NCBI GenBank assembly: GCA_937921835.1
Contig: CAKZVG010000402.1
Span: 1-7,026, forward strand
Length of the DNA: 7,026 bases
Reading direction: 5' to 3'
Source: an uncultured Bryobacteraceae bacterium
GTDB taxonomy: Bacteria; Acidobacteriota; Terriglobia; Bryobacterales; Bryobacteraceae
The notes below the pieces were generated by a model that saw nothing but the letters and a program-made list of their open reading frames with translations, did no database searches and was not told the DNA's origin. Positions 1 through 6,359 of this stretch are shown here, piece by piece (within the stretch, counting starts at the first letter, position 1; each line of letters opens with the position of its first letter). The translations under genes and the position numbers were made by a program.

Positions 1-249
1 GTCTTCGGTTCGATCGTCGGCTATAGCGCCTATATCTACGCCCTCGACAAGCTGCCCGTCGCGCTGGTGTCCATTTACACCTACATCAACCCGGTGGTGG
101 CGGTGATCCTCGGCTGGCTGGTCTACCGGGAGCCGTTCGGCCGCCGCGAGGCGCTCGCCATGGGCGTCATCTTCCTGGGCGTGGCGGTGGTGAAGCGCTA
201 CGGCGGCGGCCCGCGCGCGCTCCCGGAAACCTCGCGCGGCGCGCGCTAA
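1..249 (+). CDS. EamA/DMT-family transporter, C-terminal fragment
   Basis: The reading frame is open from the first base and ends at TAA 247-249, giving the last 82 residues of a protein whose start lies upstream of the window. The fragment holds hydrophobic segments typical of the last helices of a drug/metabolite transporter: a YINPVVAVILGWLVYREP stretch (about residues 25-42) with the conserved Asn-Pro and the Glu-Pro after the helix, then a final helix around AMGVIFLGVAVV (about 52-63) and a basic, Pro/Gly-rich cytoplasmic tail. This Asn-Pro...Glu-Pro arrangement is characteristic of the second EamA repeat. Such proteins sit in the inner membrane and export or import small metabolites; the substrate cannot be told from this end. 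A 105-base gap with its own promoter-like signal separates it from the next gene, so it is probably not part of the downstream operon. Confidence 0.85.
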   Translation, partial: VFGSIVGYSAYIYALDKLPVALVSIYTYINPVVAVILGWLVYREPFGRREALAMGVIFLGVAVVKRYGGGPRALPETSRGAR

Positions 250-269
250 GGAAGCCGGCGCGTCCCGCC

Positions 270-279
270 GCGACGTCGC
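270..279. other. 10-bp perfect palindrome in intergenic region
   Basis: GCGACGTCGC is a perfect inverted repeat centred about 70 bases upstream of the putative -10 element of the glycoside hydrolase operon. It could be a half-size operator for a dimeric regulator. A palindrome of this length is not rare in G+C-rich DNA and no second copy was seen, so function is speculative. Confidence 0.15.
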
Positions 280-339
280 TGTGTTCGCATGGGAAGCCCG
301 GAATGCGTTCTCCCCACCCGCGCTTCCGCCGCCCGGGGA

Positions 340-348
340 TGCTATAAG
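340..348 (+). promoter_or_regulatory. Extended -10 promoter for the glycoside hydrolase operon
   Basis: TGCTATAAG fits the extended -10 pattern TGnTATAAT with one mismatch, in an otherwise very G+C-rich stretch. No convincing -35 hexamer lies 16-18 bases upstream, which extended -10 promoters can tolerate. The hexamer TATAAG is 343-348, so a transcript starting about 7 bases downstream would begin at or next to the A of the ATG at 355. No Shine-Dalgarno sequence lies before that ATG. Together this suggests a leaderless or nearly leaderless mRNA. It is a sequence inference without transcript data. Confidence 0.45.
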
Positions 349-354
349 AAGCCT

Positions 355-1770
355 ATGAACCGGCGTCCCTCACCAGCGGCGGCGCCCCGCACCGTGCTGG
401 CGGCGCTGCTCTTGGCCGCCTTCCCGGCGCCCGCGGCGGAGCCTTTCGTCATCGGCGTGTGTACCCACTTCCAGCAGGACAAAGGACTGCTCGGCTCCAA
501 CCTGAGCATGATCCGGCAAGCGGGCGTTCTCTCCATTCGCGACGAGGCGGTCTGGCGCGGGGTCGAGCGCGAGAAGAGCGTTTTTGCCATGCCCCCGGCC
601 TGGGATGAGTACGTCGCACGCGCCTCGGCCGAAGACCTCGATCCACTCATCATCCTGGACTACGGCAATCCGTTCTACGATCAGGGCGGCAAGCCGCTCT
701 CCGAAGAAGCCCGGGAGGGCTTCGCGCGCTACAGCGAGTTCGTCGTCCGCCGCTTCCTCGGCAGGGTGCGCCGCTACGAGGTCTGGAACGAGTGGGACAT
801 CGGAATCGGCGGAACCACGCCCGGAACGCCTGAGAGCTACGTAGCCCTGCTCAAGAAAGTGTATCCTCGCATCAAGGCGGTCGATCCCTCCATTACGGTC
901 TACGCCGGCGCCATGACCTCGGGCGGGGTGGACAAAGGCTGGCTCGATGGGATGCTCGCCGCCGGCGCGCTTCCCTACCTCGACGCACTGTCGATCCACA
1001 GTTACAACTACGGCCGGAAGGGCCGCCTGCGGACGCCCGAAGCGTGGGCCGAGTGGACCGCGAATGCGATCGAAGCGGTGCGGCGGCACAGCGGCGGGCG
1101 CGAGGTCCCCATGGTGGTGACCGAGATGGGCTGGCCAACGCATACCGATGCGCGTGGCACGGATCCCGAAACGGCGGCCGCCTACCTGGCGCGCCTGTTC
1201 CTGCTGGCCCGCACCATGCCCACGCTCCGCGGCCTCTGGTGGTACGACTTCCAGGACGACGGCTGGCGCCACGACTACAACGAAAACAACTTCGGCCTGG
1301 TTCGTCCCGATCTTACGCCCAAGCCGGCCTGGTTCGCCCTGCGCGCGATCAGCGATCTGGTGGCGGCGGGCGAGTTCGTTGGACGCGCCGATGCGGGCGA
1401 CGCCGGCATCCACGTTCTTAAGTTCCGCCGCCCCGACGGCGCCGGGGTCTGGGCGCTGTGGAGCGCGCACGAGGACGACGGCTGGCAGATCGCGCTGCGC
1501 AATGGCGCGGAGCGGCCGTCCCCGGTCACCGTGCAACTGGCCGGCCGCGCGCCATTCGAGCGCGAGTGGGGCGCGCGCGACTGGGTGGAGTCCCGCGCCG
1601 CCCCGCCCCAACCGGACCGCCTCGAGTTCACCGTCCGCGGTACGCCTTGGCTGATTTCGGGCGATCTCTCGCGCGTCGAGATCGCCGGAGTCACCCGGCG
1701 GGAGTTCCCCGAGGCGGCCCGTCCGGCGCGCCCGGCCGCCCCTGGAGCGCCGCAAAAGCGCGAGAATTAA
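355..1770 (+). CDS. Exported clan GH-A glycoside hydrolase (PslG/GH39-like)
   Basis: Predicted 471-residue exported glycosidase. Residues 1-27 form a Sec signal peptide: an Arg-rich start, the hydrophobic core VLAALLLAAF, and an APA cleavage site before A28. The mature part starts as a (beta/alpha)8 barrel to about residue 337. Clan GH-A landmarks are visible: YEVWNEWD with N145 and the acid/base candidate E146, SIHSY with H215, and VVTEMGWP with the nucleophile candidate E257. The 111-residue spacing matches, as I recall it, that of the two catalytic Glu of Pseudomonas PslG. A beta-rich accessory domain follows (about 345-455), then a Pro/Ala-rich tail. The family hydrolyses glycosidic bonds with retention; the substrate is unknown here, though the adjacent uronate isomerase hints at a uronic-acid-containing glycan. 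The start at 355 is preferred over an in-frame ATG at 289 because it places the signal peptide at the N terminus and sits at the right distance from a -10 element. GH5-like assignment is the main alternative. Confidence 0.85.
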   Translation: MNRRPSPAAAPRTVLAALLLAAFPAPAAEPFVIGVCTHFQQDKGLLGSNLSMIRQAGVLSIRDEAVWRGVEREKSVFAMPPAWDEYVARASAEDLDPLIILDYGNPFYDQGGKPLSEEAREGFARYSEFVVRRFLGRVRRYEVWNEWDIGIGGTTPGTPESYVALLKKVYPRIKAVDPSITVYAGAMTSGGVDKGWLDGMLAAGALPYLDALSIHSYNYGRKGRLRTPEAWAEWTANAIEAVRRHSGGREVPMVVTEMGWPTHTDARGTDPETAAAYLARLFLLARTMPTLRGLWWYDFQDDGWRHDYNENNFGLVRPDLTPKPAWFALRAISDLVAAGEFVGRADAGDAGIHVLKFRRPDGAGVWALWSAHEDDGWQIALRNGAERPSPVTVQLAGRAPFEREWGARDWVESRAAPPQPDRLEFTVRGTPWLISGDLSRVEIAGVTRREFPEAARPARPAAPGAPQKREN

Positions 1771-1773
1771 TCC

Positions 1774-3198
1774 ATGGGCCTGATCCATCCCGACTTCCTG
1801 TTGACCACGGCCACCGCGCGCCGCCTCTACCACCGCTTCGCCGCCGGGCAGCCGATCCTTGACTACCATTGCCACCTGCCGCCCAAGGACGTGGCCGAAA
1901 ACCGGCGCTTCCGCAACCTCTTCGAGATCTGGCTTGAAGGCGACCACTACAAGTGGCGCGCCATGCGCGCCAACGGCGTCGACGAACGCTTCTGCACCGG
2001 CGATGCGACGCCCTTTGAGAAGTTCCTCGCCTATGCCCGCACGGTCCCCTATACGCTGCGCAATCCGCTCTATCACTGGACGCACCTCGAGCTTCAGCGC
2101 TATTTCGGAATCGACGAACTGCTCGACGAATCGAGCGCGCCGCGCATCTGGGAGCGCGCGGGCGAACTGCTGGCGGGCGAACTGACCGCGCATGGCATTC
2201 TCCGGAAGTTCAAGGTCCGCGCGGTGTGCACCACCGACGACCCCACCGACGATCTGGCCTACCACAAGGCCATCGCCGAGTCCAGCCTCGAGACCCGCGT
2301 CTTTCCCACCTTCCGACCCGATAAGGCGCTCGCCGTGCATCTGCCGGAAGTCTTCAATCCCTGGCTGGACAAGCTGGCCGCCGCGGCCAATGTCGACGTC
2401 GCGCACCTGGCCGACCTGCTGGTGGCGCTGCGCCGCCGCCACGACTTCTTCCACCAGATGGGCTGCCGGCTCTCCGACCACGGCCTCAATCACTGTTACG
2501 CCGCCGATTGCACCGAGGCGGAAGCCAAGGCGATCTTCGATAAGGTCCGCGGCGGAACAGCCGCCACGCCCGCCGAGCAGGAACGCTTCGCCTCCTACCT
2601 GATGCTGTTCTTCGGCCGACTCGACGCCGACAAGGGCTGGACCAAGCAGCTCCACCTGGGCGCGCGGCGCGGCAACAACACCCGCATGCTGCGCCTGCTC
2701 GGTCCCGATACCGGCTTCGACTCCATCGGCGACTGGCCGCAGGCCGATGCGCTGGCGACCTACATGGACCGCCTGGAGCAGGACGACGCGCTGCCGAAGA
2801 TGGTTCTGTACAACCTGAATCCGGCCGACAACTACGTGCTGGCCACCATGGCCGGGAATTTCCAGGACGGCAAGATCGCCGGTAAGATCCAGTTCGGCAG
2901 CGGCTGGTGGTTCCTCGATCAGAAGGAAGCCATGGAGTGGCAGATGAACGCCCTCTCCAACGCGGGCCTGTTCAGCCGCTTCATCGGCATGCTGACCGAC
3001 TCGCGCTCGTTCATGTCCTATCCGCGCCACGAGTACTTCCGCCGCGTGCTCTGCAACCTGATCGGGCGCGACATCGAGAACGGCGAGATCCCGGACGCTG
3101 ACGAACTGGTGGGCCCGATGATCGAGAACATCTGCTTCGGCAACGCCCGCGATTTCCTCGGGCTGGAGCTTGGCGAAAGCGCCGCCGGATCGCGATGA
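1774..3198 (+). CDS. uxaC: Uronate isomerase (glucuronate isomerase)
   Basis: A 474-residue cytoplasmic enzyme, close to the usual length (about 470) of UxaC, EC 5.3.1.12. It interconverts D-glucuronate with D-fructuronate and D-galacturonate with D-tagaturonate, the first intracellular step of hexuronate breakdown toward KDG. It belongs to the amidohydrolase superfamily. The family hallmarks are present across the whole length: DYHCHL with H32 and H34 near the N terminus, YHWTHLELQRYFGI, QLHLGARRGNNTRM with H294, FGSGWWFLDQ, and TDSRSFMSYPRHEYFRR with D409 and R411. No signal peptide is seen, as expected. It begins 3 bases after the glycoside hydrolase stop, with only a weak GAG-type ribosome binding site at 1762-1764, so translation probably depends on reinitiation from the upstream gene. 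Its own stop overlaps the next start by four bases (ATGA 3195-3198). No other uronate-pathway genes (uxaB, uxuA, kdgK) are in the window. Confidence 0.96.
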   Translation: MGLIHPDFLLTTATARRLYHRFAAGQPILDYHCHLPPKDVAENRRFRNLFEIWLEGDHYKWRAMRANGVDERFCTGDATPFEKFLAYARTVPYTLRNPLYHWTHLELQRYFGIDELLDESSAPRIWERAGELLAGELTAHGILRKFKVRAVCTTDDPTDDLAYHKAIAESSLETRVFPTFRPDKALAVHLPEVFNPWLDKLAAAANVDVAHLADLLVALRRRHDFFHQMGCRLSDHGLNHCYAADCTEAEAKAIFDKVRGGTAATPAEQERFASYLMLFFGRLDADKGWTKQLHLGARRGNNTRMLRLLGPDTGFDSIGDWPQADALATYMDRLEQDDALPKMVLYNLNPADNYVLATMAGNFQDGKIAGKIQFGSGWWFLDQKEAMEWQMNALSNAGLFSRFIGMLTDSRSFMSYPRHEYFRRVLCNLIGRDIENGEIPDADELVGPMIENICFGNARDFLGLELGESAAGSR

Positions 3199-4475
3199 GA
3201 GCCGCACGCTTCGGGCTGTTGCTCGCCGCCGCGCTGGGCGCCCTGGCGCAGGAGCCCTACGAGCTGGTGCTGCGCAACGGGCGCGTCATCGATCCCAGGA
3301 ACGGCCTCGACGCCGTGCTGGACATCGCGCTGCGGGACGGCCGCATCGCCGCCGTGGGCGCGCGCCTGGAGGCGCCCGGCGCGCGCGGCGGCATCGACCT
3401 GGCCGGCCTCATCGTCACCCCCGGCCTGGTGGACATCCACACCCACCTGTTCGCCTCCACCGGCATCCAGGACGCCTGGGCGGGCGACCAGAGCGTCTAC
3501 CCGGACGGCTTCAGCTTCCGCAGCGGCGTGACCACCATGGTCGATGCCGGCAGCTCCGGCTGGCGCAACTTCGAGACCTTCCGCCACACTGTCATCGACC
3601 GCGCCCGGACGCGCGTGCTGGCCATGATCAACATCGCCGGTCTCGGCATGCTTACCAACATCGTCGAGCAGGAACCTTCCGACATGCGCCCGGAAGAGGT
3701 CGCCAGACTGGCGCGCAAGCACGCCGATATCGTCGTGGGCGTCAAGACGGCGCACTACCAGCGTCCGGACTGGACCTCGGTGGACCGCGCCCTCGAAGCC
3801 GGCAAGCTTACCGGACTGCCGGTCATGGTCGATTTCGGCTACTTCCTCCCGGAGCGGCCCTTCTGGCGCCTGGTGACCGAGCGCCTTCGCCCGGGCGACA
3901 TCGCCACCCACATGTTCCGCGCCATGGTCCCATGGGTGGACGCCAACGGCAAGCTGTACGATTACCTGCATCAGGCTCGCCGGCGGGGCGTCAAGTTCGA
4001 CGTCGGCCACGGCGGCGGCAGCTTCGTGTTCCGGAACGCTGTTCCGGCCACCGCGCAAGGTTTCTATCCCGACGCCATCTCGACCGACCTGCACGGCGGC
4101 AGCATGAACGCCGCCATGATGGACATGCCCACCACCATGTCCAAGTTTCTTGCCATGGGGATGCCGCTCAACGAGGTCATCCTGCGCTCCACATGGTTGC
4201 CCGCCCAGTTGATCCGCCGGCCGGAACTTGGCCACCTCACGGTGGGCGCCGCGGCCGACATCGCCGTGTGGCGGGTTCTTGAAGGCGATTTCGGATTCGC
4301 CGACGTGGCCGGCGGCGCCATCCGCGGAAACCGCCGTCTGCTGTGTGAACTCACCGTCAAAGACGGCCGCATCGTCTGGAACTGGAACGCCCGCGGCGCG
4401 ACGGATTTCCGCAAGCTGGGGCCGGAGTATGGCGCGGCCAGCACGGTGGAGGTAATTGTGCGGCCGCCCGAGTGA
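3195..4475 (+). CDS. Exported amidohydrolase/deacetylase-family metallohydrolase
   Basis: A 426-residue amidohydrolase-superfamily protein. The first 18 residues look like a Sec signal peptide (two Arg, then FGLLLAAALGALA before Q19), so the enzyme is probably periplasmic. A small beta domain at both ends encloses the metal barrel, with the usual VTPGLVDIHTHL motif carrying H82 and H84. Further ligand candidates are K184 (VGVKT, likely carboxylated lysine), H239 (ATHMF), H272 (DVGHGGGS) and D298 (STDLH). Where relatives have a His on strand 5, this protein has D213 (VMVDFGY). The overall pattern recalls the dihydroorotase-like group containing Atu3266 and EF0837, some of which hydrolyse acetyl esters such as acetyl-(R)-mandelate. 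The true substrate is unknown, and dihydroorotase activity is not implied. ATGA overlap with uxaC and GTGA overlap with the next gene indicate translational coupling. D-aminoacylase-like or imidazolonepropionase-like activity cannot be excluded. Confidence 0.85.
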   Translation: MRAARFGLLLAAALGALAQEPYELVLRNGRVIDPRNGLDAVLDIALRDGRIAAVGARLEAPGARGGIDLAGLIVTPGLVDIHTHLFASTGIQDAWAGDQSVYPDGFSFRSGVTTMVDAGSSGWRNFETFRHTVIDRARTRVLAMINIAGLGMLTNIVEQEPSDMRPEEVARLARKHADIVVGVKTAHYQRPDWTSVDRALEAGKLTGLPVMVDFGYFLPERPFWRLVTERLRPGDIATHMFRAMVPWVDANGKLYDYLHQARRRGVKFDVGHGGGSFVFRNAVPATAQGFYPDAISTDLHGGSMNAAMMDMPTTMSKFLAMGMPLNEVILRSTWLPAQLIRRPELGHLTVGAAADIAVWRVLEGDFGFADVAGGAIRGNRRLLCELTVKDGRIVWNWNARGATDFRKLGPEYGAASTVEVIVRPPE

Positions 4476-6301
4476 TCGCGGGAGTCATGCGCGAAGCCAC
4501 TGCTTCTTTGGATCCAAGGGCCGAATACCAGCAACGCCTGGAAGCGCGCCGCCGCATCGTCGAGCATCACGACCGGCTGCACATCCGCCTCGGCAACCTG
4601 CGCCTGGCGGTGGCTCTACTGGGCGCCGCGATGGCCTGGATGGCGTTCGCCGAACGGTCCTGGCCGTCCTGGCTGCTCGCTGGGCCGGTGGTGGTTTTCG
4701 TTGCGCTGGCCGTGGTCCATGAGCGGATCCTGCGCGCCCGCGCCAAAGCGGAGCGGGCCGCCCGCTTCTATCAGCGCGGCCTGGACCGGATCGGGAACCG
4801 CTGGGCGGGACAGGGCGAGGACGGCGCCCGCTTCCTCGACGACACCCATCCCTACGCCCTCGATCTCGATCTCTTCGGCCATGGCTCGCTGTTCGAGTTG
4901 CTCTCGACCGCCCGCACCCGCGCCGGCGAGGAGACGCTGGCGCGCTGGTTGCTCGCGCCGGCGGCGCCGTCCGAGATCCGCCAGCGCCACGCCGCCGTCG
5001 AGGAATTGCGCTGCCGCCTCGACCTGCGCGAAGACCTGGCGCTGCTCGGCGAGGAGGTGCGCGCGGGCATCGATTCCGAACCGCTGCCGCGCTGGGGCGA
5101 ACAGCCGCCTCTGCTCGATTCCACCGCCTTGCGCGCGCTGGCGGCGGCGTTGTCGCTGGCCGCGCTGGCGGCGTTCGTGGCCTGGGCGGCGTTCGGCGCC
5201 AATCCCAGGCTGCTGCTGGGCGTGCTGGCCGTCGAGGCGGCGGTGGGGATCTTCCTGCGCCCGCGCGTGCTGGCCGCGGTGCGGGCGGTGGAACAACCGG
5301 CCCACGACCTGGCCCTGATGGCGGAAGTGCTGGTGCGTCTGGAGCGCGAGACGTTTTCCTGCGCCAGGCTGGTGGAGGTGCGCCGCGCGCTCAACACCGG
5401 CGGCGTCCCCCCCTCGCGGCGCATCGGGCGCCTGAACCGCCTCATCGAGCTGCTCGATTCGCGCGACAACGTGGCGGTGCGGCTGATCGGTCCTCCGCTC
5501 ATGTGGTCCACGCAGTTGGCCTTCGCCATCGAGTCCTGGCGCAAGCACAACGGGCCCGCCGTGCGGCGCTGGATCTCGGCAGTGGGCGAGATCGGGGCTT
5601 TGTCCTCGCTGGCCTGCTACGCCTACGAGCATCCCTCGGACCCCTTTCCGGAGTTTGTCGAAGGACCGGCGGCGCTCGAAGCCGAGGGGATCACGCACCC
5701 GCTGCTGGCTGAAGACCGCGCGGTGCGCAACGATTTGCGGCTGGGAGGCGCGGCGGCGGACGCGCCCTGCGTGCTGGTGGTGAGCGGGTCCAACATGTCC
5801 GGCAAGAGTACGCTGTTGCGCACCCTGGGCGTGAACACCGTGCTGGCCATGGCCGGCGCCCCGGTCCGGGCGCGGCGGATGCGCCTCACCCCGCTCACCG
5901 TGGGCGCCTCCATCCGCGTGACCGATTCGTTGCAGGGCGGCAGTTCGCGCTTCTATGCCGAGATCCTGCGCCTGCGCCGGCTGCTCGACCTGACCAAAGG
6001 CCCGCTGCCGCTGCTCTTCCTGCTGGACGAGTTGCTGCACGGCACCAACTCCCACGACCGCCACATCGGCGCGGAAGCGGTGGTGCGGAGCCTTGCCGCA
6101 CGCGGCGCCCTGGGACTGATCACCACCCATGACCTTGCCCTGACGCGCATCCCGGAGACGCTGGACGGACGAGGCGCCAACATCCACTTCGAAGATCATT
6201 TCGAGGACGGGCGCATCACCTTCGACTACCGGATCCGTCCGGGCGTGACCGGAAAGAGCAACGCGCTCGAGCTGATGCGTTCGGTCGGGATCGAAGTTTA
6301 A
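4472..6301 (+). CDS. Membrane-anchored MutS-family ATPase
   Basis: A 609-residue MutS-related protein. The C-terminal ATPase (about 400-609) is complete: GSNMSGKST Walker A (G439-T447, K445), the DSLQGGSSRFYAE signature (D485-E497), LLFLLDE Walker B (D519, E520) followed by HGTNS, and TTHD (H553). The region from about 130 resembles the MutS core/lever (DLDLFGHGSLFELL). There is no N-terminal mismatch-recognition domain with a Phe-x-Glu motif, no clamp of usual size, and no C-terminal Smr nuclease domain as in MutS2. Four hydrophobic stretches are visible at about 43-60, 66-83, 220-241 and 245-263, suggesting two membrane hairpins with the ATPase in the cytoplasm. The role is unknown; canonical mismatch repair is unlikely. 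The GTG start at 4472 overlaps the amidohydrolase stop (GTGA) and implies coupling; an in-frame ATG at 4487 is the alternative, but its GGAG lies only two bases upstream. Confidence 0.88.
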   Translation: MIAGVMREATASLDPRAEYQQRLEARRRIVEHHDRLHIRLGNLRLAVALLGAAMAWMAFAERSWPSWLLAGPVVVFVALAVVHERILRARAKAERAARFYQRGLDRIGNRWAGQGEDGARFLDDTHPYALDLDLFGHGSLFELLSTARTRAGEETLARWLLAPAAPSEIRQRHAAVEELRCRLDLREDLALLGEEVRAGIDSEPLPRWGEQPPLLDSTALRALAAALSLAALAAFVAWAAFGANPRLLLGVLAVEAAVGIFLRPRVLAAVRAVEQPAHDLALMAEVLVRLERETFSCARLVEVRRALNTGGVPPSRRIGRLNRLIELLDSRDNVAVRLIGPPLMWSTQLAFAIESWRKHNGPAVRRWISAVGEIGALSSLACYAYEHPSDPFPEFVEGPAALEAEGITHPLLAEDRAVRNDLRLGGAAADAPCVLVVSGSNMSGKSTLLRTLGVNTVLAMAGAPVRARRMRLTPLTVGASIRVTDSLQGGSSRFYAEILRLRRLLDLTKGPLPLLFLLDELLHGTNSHDRHIGAEAVVRSLAARGALGLITTHDLALTRIPETLDGRGANIHFEDHFEDGRITFDYRIRPGVTGKSNALELMRSVGIEV

Positions 6302-6337
6302 CCCCAGCGGGGGTTGCCCGGGAAAGCGCCCCGGTTT
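6300..6337 (+). terminator. Tandem small hairpins after the MutS-like gene, possible weak terminator
   Basis: The stop codon runs into a perfect 6-bp stem, AACCCC (6300-6305) with GGGGTT (6310-6315) and a 4-base loop. A second stem follows, CCGGG (6318-6322) with CCCGG (6330-6334), with a 7-base loop and then TTT. The second hairpin has the shape of a rho-independent terminator but only three T residues. It would end the operon and separate it from the gene at 6360; it could equally allow read-through. Confidence 0.35.
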
Positions 6338-6348
6338 AAGCTCATCAT

Positions 6349-6354
6349 AGGGGG
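6349..6354 (+). promoter_or_regulatory. Ribosome binding site for the exported hypothetical protein
   Basis: AGGGGG lies 5 bases before the ATG at 6360, a normal Shine-Dalgarno position. It supports this start and contrasts with the first gene of the preceding operon, which has no such site. Confidence 0.6.
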
Positions 6355-6359
6355 TTTTC

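Noticed and set aside
289..354. Upstream in-frame start for the glycoside hydrolase
   Set aside because: It would put 22 residues, including Cys and several basic residues, before a clear signal peptide, and no ribosome binding site precedes it.
370..3207. Very long open frame on the - strand (945 codons) opposite the glycosidase and uxaC
   Set aside because: Its translation is rich in Arg, Gly, Ala, His and Gln with no domain pattern. It lies exactly antisense to two well-recognised genes and is the usual G+C-rich shadow frame.
3018..4235. 405-codon open frame on the - strand opposite the amidohydrolase
   Set aside because: It is an antisense shadow of a gene with clear metal-binding motifs; the product has low-complexity composition and no recognisable domain.
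3170..4282. 370-codon + strand frame overlapping the amidohydrolase
   Set aside because: The product is dominated by Arg, Gly, Ala, Pro and His, typical of a +1/+2 frame of G+C-rich coding DNA. The amidohydrolase frame has all expected motifs.
5646..5670. Sequence coding PEFVEGPA that resembles dispersed palindromic repeats encoding PEPVEG or FDKLR peptides in some bacteria
   Set aside because: Only one copy is present and it sits where MutS-like proteins normally have a similar conserved stretch, so it is better read as ordinary coding sequence.
6314..6340. TTGCCC with 15-base spacing to TTTAAG as a promoter for the gene at 6360
   Set aside because: Both hexamers match poorly and the spacing is short; the stretch overlaps the hairpins, so I do not call a promoter here.
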